Source of the DNA: Dysidea avara
Lineage: Eukaryota > Porifera > Demospongiae > Dictyoceratida > Dysideidae
Direction: 5' to 3'
Length of the DNA: 64,000 nucleotides
Assembly (NCBI RefSeq): GCF_963678975.1
Contig: NC_089273.1
Span: 27,781,073 to 27,845,072, forward strand
Shown here: positions 1 through 9,152 of the stretch, piece by piece
Layout of the letters: each line of letters starts with the position of its first letter
Position numbering within the stretch: the first letter of the stretch is position 1
The notes under the pieces: generated by a model
What the model saw: only the letters and a program-made list of their open reading frames with translations
What the model was told of the DNA's origin: nothing
Databases searched by the model: none
Program-made: the position numbers and the translations under genes

Positions 1-115
1 CAAAGGGAGAGGTTCTTCTAGTAATTTGAAACAGTCCTCCTTGCCAATACGTAGTTTAGGATCTAAATTGTAAACATAAGGCTATTATATATTTCATCTT
101 GCAATCTTTATAGGT

Positions 116-205
116 GCTAACAATGTACCACTGAATTTAGTAGATGACAGCAAATTCCGTGTATTAATTGAAGAATTGGATTCTCGGTACAGTTTTCCTC
201 ATTGA
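116..205 (+). pseudogene. hAT-type transposase-like fragment (weak)
   Basis: A short open stretch follows a plausible splice acceptor (a pyrimidine-poor run ending in TATAG just before it). It reads about 29 residues including LNLVDDSKFRVLIEELDSRY, then stops at TGA and continues out of frame. The order V-D-x-x-x-F-x-x-L-x-x-x-L-x-x-R-Y resembles the segment of hAT/ZBED transposases between the BED finger and the catalytic core. That is recall of a family pattern from a very short piece, so it could be chance. Nothing upstream in the first 110 bases supports more of the gene. Confidence 0.3.
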
Positions 206-299
206 TATAAAATGGGAAATAAAATTGAAAAATCTATCAAAACACCAAATCTAAAGTTTCTGGAAGTCTAGGGGGTGCTACCAAGGTTAGTATAGGTGA

Positions 300-530
300 A
301 GATATCTAACACTAAAACTAACACTAACTAAAATGAAACTAAATACTAACTAAAATTACAGAAATATGGGGTACCAGAACTAATACTAACTAAAACTGTG
401 GTGGAATTGGGGTACTAGAACTAAAACTAACTAAAACTATGGTGGAATTTGGGTACTAGAACTAAAACTAACTAAAACTGTAGTGGACTAAGGGTACAAG
501 AACTAGAACTAAACTAAAATGAATTTGCTG
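300..530. repeat. 41-bp minisatellite, about 3.5 to 5 units
   Basis: The block GGTAC-(C/T)-AGAACTAAAACTAACTAAAACT followed by RTGGTGGAATT recurs with GTAC at positions 371, 412, 453 and 494, an exact 41-base spacing. The first units (300-370) are degenerate and rich in AACTAA. It ends a few bases before the stop codon of the minus-strand gene relic at 533, so it lies at that relic's 3' side. Confidence 0.85.
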
Positions 531-532
531 TA

Positions 533-1314
533 CTAAAACAACACTACTACTGTATATCCTATAGCCATGCACCAATCAAAGAGTAAATCATCATCGCCAA
601 GTACAGGATCTTGGACTTTCTTTGCAAAATCTTCATTCATATCCCTTGTGTTCTCCACCCTTAAATACTTACGGATATGGAGCTCAATGTCACAAAAACA
701 ACAAAATGCTTCATCTGTGATCTTGGTCAGCCCTCCCCTGGCAACTGATGCTATCCAATGTCTGCATTCATCATTGTCTGTTCTCTTTTCAGTTTCTGTC
801 AGTATTTGTAATAAAGAGATCATTTGCTTATTGCATAACATATCCTCCAATGTAATAAATTGCATTATCCTCTTCATATGTAAGTGCTATTGCATCAATG
901 GCTCGACTGCCTGACTGACAGGTTGCAGAGTTGACACACTCCTTGATTATAGTTTCAAACAAAACATCTGTTATGTGCTGGTACAATAAGGGTGGCATCA
1001 CTCTAACACCTAAAGTGACACCAAAATCTTCCCATTTCTTAGCAAATGCTGTTGAGACAGTCAATTCATGAAATTTTATCCACAAATTCTCTTTGTCTAG
1101 TTGGCTGTGGCGCTTAACAGACTGTACAACTGCAGATAAGCTCGTCACCACCCATCTTGAAAACTGTATATATGTTTCATTAGGCTGCTTTAGGGCCTGC
1201 ATCATGTCCCTGGCACATTTCAGGCACAGTTCTGCTTCTTCAGTATGTAGAGAAAAAAAGGATCAGAAAGTACTCCAGCGATAGCTTCACGAAGTTTTTC
1301 AAAGTGTGAATTAC
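533..1314 (-). pseudogene. Terminal exon of a multicopy metazoan gene family of unknown function (frameshifted)
   Basis: Reading on the minus strand, a strong splice acceptor (pyrimidine run ending in TTTTTTCCAG at about 1315-1324) opens an exon that codes three consecutive segments in different frames: about 1314-1250, 1250-850 and 877-533. The first frame change sits at a run of seven T (1254-1260), the second near 850. The joined reading contains an E-x-D-N-A-x-x-Y-x-x-G-Y-V motif, then R-G-G-L-T-x-I-x-D-E-A-F-x-F-x-D-x-E near the C-terminus. I recall similar blocks in uncharacterised, high-copy proteins of cnidarians and sponges, probably spread by mobile elements, but cannot name a function. 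No upstream exon is visible. Either a decayed copy or a gene with sequencing indels. Confidence 0.5.
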
Positions 1315-1700
1315 TGGAAAAAAGATACCGGTACCATAACAATTTCAAAGCGGGCACACACATAAACAAAATAATTACGAAGTGGATATTTAACCAGCAC
1401 AGGTCACGGAGCAAATATTTATTTAGCCGGTCGTTTGTTTGGAAGTGTCACCTATAACTCTAGTATCAAACACACTAGTTGTATGAAGGTAAGTTTTTTA
1501 GTGAGTTCAAGGTGAGCTAGGGTTGGCCCGAGTGAAAAGGCAGTGAAAGTCATCATTACGTTTAACAGGAAAACGTCAGGTTAGCTTTAGGGTTAGGGTC
1601 GGGTTCAGGTTTGGTTTCTTCTTTACTGGTATGATTAGACTATATAATATTTCATATTTGTAACATTAAATAGTGCAAAAACAAGAGGAGTAGCCAGCAA
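1315..1700. other. No gene or repeat recognised
   Basis: AT-rich sequence upstream of the minus-strand exon (presumably its intron). It contains short GTTAGGGT-type phrases at about 1585-1605 (AGGGTTAGGGTCGGG) that look telomere-like but are too few to call. Between 1782 and 2063 I also see nothing supportable. Confidence 0.4.
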
Positions 1701-1781
1701 GCACCGGTGGTACAGTGGTTGAGTGTTGGTACTTTAAGGCTGGATGTGTGGGTTCGAGTCTAGGTGACGTCAAACTTTTTT
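1701..1781 (+). repeat. tRNA-derived SINE-like Pol III unit
   Basis: The segment has an A-box-like TGGTACAGTGG (1708-1718), a B-box-like GGTTCGAGTCT (1751-1761) at tRNA spacing, and a run of six T (1776-1781) that would serve as a Pol III terminator. The acceptor halves (GCACCGG and TGACGTC) do not pair and the T stem has mismatches, so it is not a functional tRNA. It is best read as the head of a SINE or a tRNA pseudogene. Confidence 0.45.
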
Positions 1782-2063
1782 GTTCGTTTTCAAACCTTTT
1801 TGTGTCACGATTTTTCTAAGATTGTTTTTAAATTGAAATGACCGGCTAAATATCAACAGCCAAATAATTACTTTTCATAACTGAGTAAATCGTCGGAGTT
1901 TTGAAGGCTGCCTGTTTCCCTAGAGGATTCTGCCATCTCTAAAGTATAGTATACAAAGCGATTATGGGTTTCAGTTTTTGTATGGCTTTAGTGGTCGGGA
2001 CTAAGATTAGGTGTCAAATGTGAGAGATTCCAATCCCGGGTACGAAGAATATACTATCTATGC

Positions 2064-2636
2064 TCCTACATAAAGGAGATGCAAAAAAAGTGAAAAATGA
2101 AGTAAGAAGAAGCAACCTCCTGACCATCCCTATATGTGACCGGATTTGCAAAATGGTACCACAATTTATATCCATTTTTTGAAATTTGAAACTTCATAAC
2201 TTCTTTATCTTGGTATATAGCTGTCAGAACTTTTCCGTAAGAAAAGCCACAGCATCGGATTATAGTTTGATATAAAAATCAGCTTAATTGGTGCAAGGAG
2301 TCAAAAGTTATACTGTTTCATTTGCTGACATGTAAAATGTGTGGAAAAGGTACCTTTTCGCAAATCCAGTCACAGTTATGTTAGCCTAGGTGGCCCACCA
2401 CAAATACAATCATAAAAATGAGGGGCTTTCCTTTTATGCCTTATATGGGTGCAAAAAGATGTATGTTATGGTCGAAATTTTGCTATTTATGCACCCATAT
2501 AAGGTAGGTAAAGCAACACCCATTAAATTGTAATGCTGTATTTATTGTGGGCCACCTAGGCTAACATTATAGGGATGGTGAGGATGTTGTTTCTTCTTAC
2601 TTCATTTTTCACTTATTTGTATCTCCTTCAAGTAGG
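2064..2636. repeat. Long foldback (hairpin) element
   Basis: The left arm from CCTACATAAAGGAGATGC (2064) through GAAAAATGAAGTAAGAAG to CCATCCCTATA matches the reverse complement of 2570-2636. The inner part of the arms, TAGCCTAGGTGGCCCA at 2382 and TGGGCCACCTAGGCTA at 2559, continues the same palindrome. The left arm is interrupted by a separate TGTGACC-type element at 2135-2376, and the intact right arm shows the uninterrupted junction CCTATAATGTTAGCC in reverse complement. No coding capacity. Confidence 0.8.
2135..2376. mobile_element. TGTGACC-type hairpin MITE (copy 1)
   Basis: The ends TGTGACCGGATTTGCAAAAT and the inverted CGCAAATCCAGTCACA form imperfect terminal inverted repeats, with GGTACC next in both arms. 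TA dinucleotides flank it at 2133-2134 and 2377-2378, consistent with a TA target duplication as in Tc1/mariner-type elements. It lies inside the left arm of the foldback at 2064-2636, whose right arm preserves the empty site. About 242 bp, no coding capacity, so non-autonomous. Confidence 0.75.
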
Positions 2637-2788
2637 TCTATGAGCTAAAAATGCAGTGCAGCAACGAAAACATCCTTGATGTCGGCTTTAAAGTACAGTT
2701 TTATACATGCGAGGTATTTATTTATTGGTTTATGTACTTAAGCACTGGTGAATTTCTTGCAGAAGCATAAATTTACTGGTGAGCATGG

Positions 2789-2986
2789 CTAACTAAAAAT
2801 AAAAGGTGTTGGAAATAGCGACAAATATCGTAAGGCTCGTACTCCCTCTATGCGAAAGATATCGAAAATATTATCTGGTTCTTGGTAGCTAATGAACACA
2901 GGTAAAAATTGGGCATTGTTATCTGGTAGTAAAAGGCAATGTTCGTAAATAGATAGCTCTGTTCGAACCTGGATTTTATCGGACAT
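2789..2986 (-). CDS. Small open reading frame, unrecognised
   Basis: An ATG-initiated reading of 65 residues begins MSDKIQVRTELSIYEHC and stops at TAG (2789-2791). It has balanced, non-repetitive composition with charged and hydrophobic residues mixed, unlike the AT-driven shadows around it. It could be a first exon or a fragment of a larger gene; I find no family match and no strong splice donor. A small protein or chance ORF are equally possible. Confidence 0.2.
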   Translation of the reverse strand: MSDKIQVRTELSIYEHCLLLPDNNAQFLPVFISYQEPDNIFDIFRIEGVRALRYLSLFPTPFIFS

Positions 2987-3257
2987 TGCATACTATTAGC
3001 TGCAGCACTCAGGCTATCAAGACTCACGTTAGTGAGTCGCGGTCAGTAAGGATTTTACAAGAACGAACGTTGTCAAATTCGGCCTACCTGTAATCCACCC
3101 GTCACTTACGCTATCCCTCTGAAACTCTGGAGTTGAACTCATCGTGTCACTAGTAACTACCACACAAGCAGTGTAGCAAATCCATGCCGACTGTTTTGTG
3201 ATCGACGTTGCCGACATCAAAGGGGAAGTTTCATTTTAAAAAAAATATTTTTATCGC

Positions 3258-3503
3258 ATGCGGTTAGACTCAACCGCAGGTGTATGCCTTGCGTTCCTTT
3301 GTGCATTCCGAACATTGATCGTCCTGTTATCACTTCAGTATTCACTCAATCACCTCAAGATTCACATCATCGATTTCACCATACATGATTACCCTACAGT
3401 CGTGATTTCAGCACCAAACGAAGTATCAGTTGTCCTCAGTCCACCTAGAGGCCAAATACAAACCCCAGATTGTTGTTTTCCGCAATACTCGCTTGGCATG
3501 TAG
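3258..3503 (+). CDS. Small open reading frame with signal-peptide-like N-terminus
   Basis: An 81-residue reading begins MRLDSTAGVCLAFLCAFRT and continues with a leucine-rich run, so residues 8-30 would make a signal peptide or a single membrane segment. The rest has a Pro/Ser stretch (APNEVSVVLSPPRG) and paired cysteines, and ends at TAG right after GGCATG. A first exon of a secreted protein is possible, but no downstream exon is evident before the repeat at 3957. No family recognised. Confidence 0.25.
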   Translation: MRLDSTAGVCLAFLCAFRTLIVLLSLQYSLNHLKIHIIDFTIHDYPTVVISAPNEVSVVLSPPRGQIQTPDCCFPQYSLGM

Positions 3504-3953
3504 GGAAATGTGTCTTTAAACTGTTCTGAAAGTTTCGTTCAGATTGAAACATTTGTTTTCGAGAATGGCTAGTTTGAAATTTGAATTTAGTGGCCCCCAC
3601 GTCATTTGCTCTCTAAGAATTTTACTCGGAATTTAAAGAATGACGCAGAGCACAACTGCAGTCACTGGGTATTGATGAACTGGTGCTCTATGTAGTTAAT
3701 CAGTACATATAGCCACCAAGAAGTGTGCTGCCATAGATTATAGTCCATAGATATAATCTATGGTGCTGCATACCATCCTTCGTTTTGAAATTAGTCGCCC
3801 CCACATAATTTGTCTTCTAAGGACGCGGCTTAAAGAATGACACAAGAGTACAACTGCGGTTACCAGTTGTTGACACAAGCTGTGAGTAATTAGCACATGT
3901 AGCTAGCTTAAAAGGAAGTGTGCAAAATCGCCTAATACAATTGTTACCATGCA
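3504..3953. other. Non-coding, no feature recognised
   Basis: Contains a short internal hairpin near 3733-3765 (ATAGATTATAGTCCATAGATATAATCTATGG) and two related phrases, TGGCCCCCACGTCATTTG (3591) and TCGCCCCCACATAATTTG (3794), each followed by similar text through CACAACTGC/TACAACTGC, so it holds an old local duplication of roughly 200 bp. No coding signal. Confidence 0.4.
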
Positions 3954-3956
3954 TTA

Positions 3957-5097
3957 GGCCACACCAAGTCAAACCTTAGTTTCTGGTCACCCGCCCGCAT
4001 GGTAAACCTGAAACCCTAGTTTATGAGGACTATTATTAATATTACAGGTGCTTAAGTGCACGTGACCCAGCAAGACACTTATTTTTTACTGCAAAAGATC
4101 GATATACTCTAATAGAGCATTCAGGGATTCCAATAGAGCAGTCACACTACTCTTAACTCTAATATTAGGTATATATTAGGTATATATGCCACACTAATGA
4201 AATGTTTCTAACTATAGCTAGTTTTGTCCTTGATTATATAGCTGTTCAGATTATAACTGTTACTAATGCTTCTGTAACCAAAGTAATTTCAGTAGCATTA
4301 ACTACTAGTCCATGCAGATGGGCCATAGCTTTAACTTTATAATTCAAATGTAGTCCTCTAATGACTAGTCTAGTAACTTCAAATTCCTTATCACTGAACA
4401 CTACAGGGGTATGGAAAGCCGGCAACATTCGGTGAGCTTAAACTTAAACTTTTCCATAACTAAAATTAGATTGGCAAGTAGAAACCCTTATAGTTTAAAC
4501 ATTCCCAGATGATCACTAAAAAACAGTAGTCTGGAGCACTCAATGACTCAAAACTTTGACAGTTACTTTTCTCAAGGTTACTGAATAGAAGGCTGGAAAC
4601 ACATAGCTAGTGGGCTAAGACTTTACATTTGAATGAAGAATTTCTGATGTGAAAATAGAAGTTAAATTTCATTGTGTATCATGATCATTTGAACAACTTA
4701 GCTATAAGTCATAGTAATACTTTCCTGACATAGCTAATGAGACATTTATTTCACTTGGAAAGCATAAGTAGCTACATGAGCAAAACACTTCCTATAGTAG
4801 CTATATTCTAAATAAATAAATAAATATATACTTAAATGCTATACATCAGTGTATAGCTAGCTAGCTAGCCATGATCCATCAACAACTTTCCTAGTGCATT
4901 TTTTGCCGAAGCACAACTACTTATGTTGTTGGTTAAGTATAAAATCAACATGAATTTGCTAAATTGAGCAAATAATAATACCATACAGTATATTGTCACA
5001 GTAGAGTCTATAGTCCTGAAGTCCTGATCATCCGCCCGCCCGCATCCATTTGTAGGCTTGGGAGTGACCAGAAACTAAGGTATGACTTGGAGTGGCC
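3957..5097. mobile_element. PIF/Harbinger-like non-autonomous element (copy 1)
   Basis: The element begins GGCCACACCAAGTCAAACC and ends with the near-perfect inverse GACTTGGAGTGGCC; the terminal inverted repeats run about 34 bp through CTTAGTTTCTGGTCAC. It is flanked by TTA at 3954-3956 and 5098-5100. A TTA/TWA 3-bp duplication with GG/CC termini is the hallmark of PIF/Harbinger transposons. A second, about 93-95 percent similar copy of almost equal length lies at 17465-18595, also flanked by TTA. Both copies keep a 60-codon minus-strand ORF (4246-4428) with few changes, but it matches no transposase I know. Confidence 0.85.
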
Positions 5098-5100
5098 TTA

Positions 5101-6013
5101 TTGCATTTTATAGCACCCCCACACAAAATTACACTTGTAATTACAACATACAGAGGAGACACATGAATACCAAACACTTTCCACAACAATAATGTAAGAA
5201 TTGTACAATAATGACTGTAATATAACTGCTATGCAAATGTTTTCCAGTGGCCCGCCATGGTAGCAAGTCTCACATGACGGCATGTATATTCATCCAAACA
5301 CAATGGGACTAACGAGTAAGTATGATGGCAAAAAGTTGGTATGACTCCATTTGTAGAATCCAGATGAGTGGGTGTGGCTCCAGTATGTCTAAACAGTTAA
5401 CAAACATTCCTGTTATAAATACATGCTACAGTTGCAATATAATAGTATAGTATTTAAATGCAATAATACATAGTTTCCATTGCATCACTATCAAACGACA
5501 CTAAGTGGAGGATATTGTTGCATCTCTAGTATGTACACTCTATCAGTACAACCTTTCTTAATGGCTACTAGTATACAAAGACAACCACTCTTGAAAAGCC
5601 AATTCCAATTGAGAATTTATACACTGTTACCTGCTGAATGAGTGAAGGTGGCAATAAACAAGTTCCACCGTAATTAATACACGTGATCTGATCCTGTATA
5701 TTCTGTCAGTGGATGAGATCCACTTGGCCAGGACAAAATGTGACTCAAGTTCCCTGGATGATCCATACTCAACCAACTTATGACCCAGTGGCACAATGGA
5801 ACTGACTATTTATAGAGAATACAATTATATTTATTTCTAAGATGTGTGGATGTGTGGACACATTACAACACATTACATGTACATACAAGACATGCTATGG
5901 ACTGTTCTAGCATTTTAAGTCACCACATTATACACGTACAAGTCAACAATGCTTTATAGTGCCCATCAGTAAACCTGAAGAAAAGTTACGAAAAATAAAA
6001 ATTCACAAAAGTA
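5101..6013. other. Non-coding interval
   Basis: No gene, RNA or clear repeat recognised. AT-rich throughout; ORFs of about 60 codons here have no family features. Confidence 0.4.
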
Positions 6014-6189
6014 CAATGGAACCTCATTAATATGGCAAGCTGTGGGACTAAAAAATTTGGCCTGAATAACAATGTGGCCTTATTAATGAGGTCATAAGTA
6101 ATGCTTAGCTATATTTGGGACCTACTAGAGGTGGCCAATATAATGAGGTGGTCTTATTAAAGAGGTGGCCACTAAGTGAGGTTTCACTG
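6014..6189. mobile_element. Pogo/Tigger-like MITE
   Basis: The ends CAATGGAACCTCATTAAT and AGTGAGGTTTCACTG form terminal inverted repeats of the CAGTGGAACCTC type and are flanked by TA at 6012-6013 and 6190-6191. TA duplication plus this terminus is typical of pogo/Tigger elements. It is 176 bp and non-coding. A related, probably degenerate half-copy ends near 7050 (GACCAGTTTTCACTGTAC). Confidence 0.7.
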
Positions 6190-8123
6190 TACATATAGTT
6201 CACAATATTGTGAACAATATTAATGGTTAACAATATACACTGAAACCTGCAGGTCACTTCTTGTGGAAGATTGCTCTCTACACAAAATGACACATTCAGA
6301 GATTGTATTTAGATGGATGATACAGTAACGCATTGTAACTTCAATACTCGTGATGTGTCACTGCTAGGCAGCAACCATATACACGGCACTGCCACATTGC
6401 ACTTGCTCGCACACACAATTTTGCTAAAGATTTTACAAATTGATAATTAAGGGGTGTGGCAACTAGCTGTTTTGCTCGCAAGACTGTGTGGCAATTGTTT
6501 TCCTTCTGTACAAGTGGCCAACAAGACAGGTCCACTGTGGATGAAAGCCAGGCATTAGATATTTGGTATTTCATGTGTTGAAGACATTCCAGGGCTTCTG
6601 ATAGTCTCAAATCTCACCACAGTTTAACTCAGGCAATGTTGTGGTCACCACTAAACTACTGGAATGTTGTGTTATGTTCACCTTATGCTTGGCTACTATA
6701 TTGTAGAACTGAAATGGATACTCTGAAAAATATATCCTATGGATAATGACTTCATCACTTTCTTCGTCAGGAGCTTATAAGGACCAATAATGAAACTTTT
6801 TACATTTGGGGTTGACAGTCAACTGCCTATGTCTGAAGCAGTGCTTTTGGTGCTCTAACAGATTGGCTGCCCCCTTGCTGCCAGCACTCACTGTCTCAAA
6901 ATGCTGTCATACACTAAATCCATCTCTATAGCCAGTTAGAACAGCATGCTTCTTACCTTTTTTAAGGCCGCATAATGCAGCCACCTCTTTAAAAGGCAAG
7001 GTCAGAAAATTTTGTCCCTACGGCCTGAATAATGACCAGTTTTCACTGTACTATTAGTGATTAGTCATCATGGGGGATTATTTATTAAGACACTAAGATA
7101 TACAAACGCTACAACCTCTAAATATAGCAGTAAATTTTTACCCTGGTGCAATGTCTCGTAATAATCGTGACTTAGTGAGAGACTCTACTGTGACAAATAC
7201 ATGTTATCATGATATGTGCTAATTGCCTTTTTACAATTAAGTTTTACAACACAAATACATGTATAGTTAAACTCACCAATTGCGACTAAATCCCTTCAAC
7301 ACGAAAAGACAAGTAATGAGACAACCTTGAAGACAACAGCCACACAAGCCTATTCTGGTGCGTTTATTTAGTAGTAATATAAATTTTAAAGGCGTTTATT
7401 TACAACAGGACATAATTACACACCCCTCTATTGTCTCTGTGCATACTTGCCTTTTCTTTACTATTCTCATTTCATTTCACAAAATCTCTTGGCAGGGGCG
7501 CAGCTTCTTCACTTGAATTAGTCAATGCTTGAAGTAGATCGAGATACTTTAATAGAACAGTCACATTTCTACAAGTGCCATATTTTTATATTGTAAAGTC
7601 TGTAAGTAGCTAGTAATTTAAACTATACAATCCGATGCTAAGCAGAAGTTGTAACTATGCTAAATATTGATTGTTGTGTTACAGCTGTTTTGTGACTGCT
7701 CAAATAGAGTATCTTGATCGTTTCAATGCAGTACAAGATGAAAGGCAAAGTGTTGTTAAGGGTTTACTAGTTAAAATGGGTGTTAGTTGACTGCAGTTGC
7801 ATACCACTAACAGGGCCGTCCAGAGAAATCAGAGGGCCCAGGGAAAAGAGTTAAAGAGGGGCCCAGGGGCAAGGAAGGGTCTAGATCCTGACTGCTCTAT
7901 TACAGTATATCGATCTTTCTTTAAACAGGTATTCAAGTGGCCCCTTTAGGGCTGTGGTAGGGAGCAAAATACCCCAGTTACCCCCAATGTGGGTTGCCCT
8001 GGCCACTAAAATTACAGTTATATTTTAATATTGTGTCACTGTAATCTGGGGTTTCTGTCAAAACCATGGAAAACTCACCTACTGTTATCAACAGTGCATT
8101 GCTTATTCTAACAAAAAGTATTG
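6190..8123. other. Non-coding interval with scattered repeat motifs
   Basis: No gene recognised. The interval holds a degenerate pogo-like right end near 6960-7050 and three copies of the dispersed motif GATCGAKATACTCTAATAG-ARCAGTCA (near 7537, 7694-7720 inverted, 7891-7918 inverted). Small ORFs at 6341-6610 and 7978-8196 on the minus strand are low-complexity or cross repeats and are not supported. Confidence 0.4.
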
Positions 8124-8395
8124 AAATCCCATCCAAAAACAGCGTATAGCTGTAAAAAAAGTGCGCGTCCAAGTAAAGCAGAGTTAACTGCGACAAAAAG
8201 TAATGATATCATAATGCGGCCATGTGCGAGGTGTGCAAGTTGTAAAATTAATATTAGCTAATCAGATAATACAATGTTATTGTTAAAGTATTAATGAGAA
8301 CTATGTGATGCTGCTAGTTTCTAAGTGTGTGAGCATCTTCATAAATGCCACATAAATTTAATTCTCAATAAAGCAATGTGTATAGATTCTCTGAT

Positions 8396-8833
8396 AGGGA
8401 CCCGCCGATTATGCTGGCATAATTATGAGCATAATAGGTGTCTGAAAGCATTGAACATAATGCTAGCATAATAGGTAGAATATTTGTGTAATAGTATGAA
8501 TTCTTGCTTATCAAATTAAAATAGCTATCACAGAAAGATCGATATACTCTAATAGAACAGTCAGTAAAATTATATAACTGACTGTTCTATTAGAGTATAT
8601 CGATCTTTTCTGTGATATGCACTTTGACAACTAAGTTTGTGCTGCAGCCACTTATTATTTATCCATAAATTAGAAATTATTAGCAGAGCATGAGAACTGA
8701 GGCATAAATAATTGGGCATAATTTGAGCATAATGGGTAAGTATTGAGCATAAATTTAAGCATAATAGGTAAATTTTTTGAGCAGTGCAGCATAGCATAAT
8801 AGGTAAAATTATGAGCATAATCGGCGGGTCCCT
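8396..8833. mobile_element. MITE with AGGGACCCGCCGATTATGC ends and 10-bp target duplication
   Basis: Terminal inverted repeats AGGGACCCGCCGATTATG and CATAATCGGCGGGTCCCT are perfect over 18 bp. ATTCTCTGAT occurs on both sides (8386-8395 and 8834-8843), a 10-bp duplication compatible with a Mutator-like element. The opposite arm of the host foldback shows the empty site. The interior is built of repeated GAGCATAAT phrases and a near-perfect inverted pair of the dispersed GATCGATATACTCTAATAG motif (8532-8609). Non-coding. Confidence 0.85.
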
Positions 8834-9152
8834 ATTCTCTGATAGTAATAAATAGTTTTAGTTTGGCCGCCTTTCCTGTATACAGCAATACTACGAACAA
8901 AGGAAAGTTGGCCAAACTCAAACTATTTATTACTATCAGAGAATCTATACACATTGCTTTATTGAGAATTAAATTTATGTGGCATTTATGAAGATGCTCA
9001 CACACTTAAAAACTAGCAGCATCACATAGTTCTCATTAACACTTTAACAATAACATTGTATTATCTGATTAGCTAATATTAATTTTACAAATTGCACACC
9101 TCGCACATGGCGCATTATGATATCATTACTTTTTGTTGCAGTTAACTCTGCT

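Noticed and set aside
1580-1615. Telomere-like GGGTTAGGGT phrases
   Set aside because: Only two or three imperfect units without tandem extension.
1701-1781. Functional tRNA gene
   Set aside because: A and B boxes are present but acceptor and T stems do not pair and no sound anticodon loop forms; treated as SINE-like.
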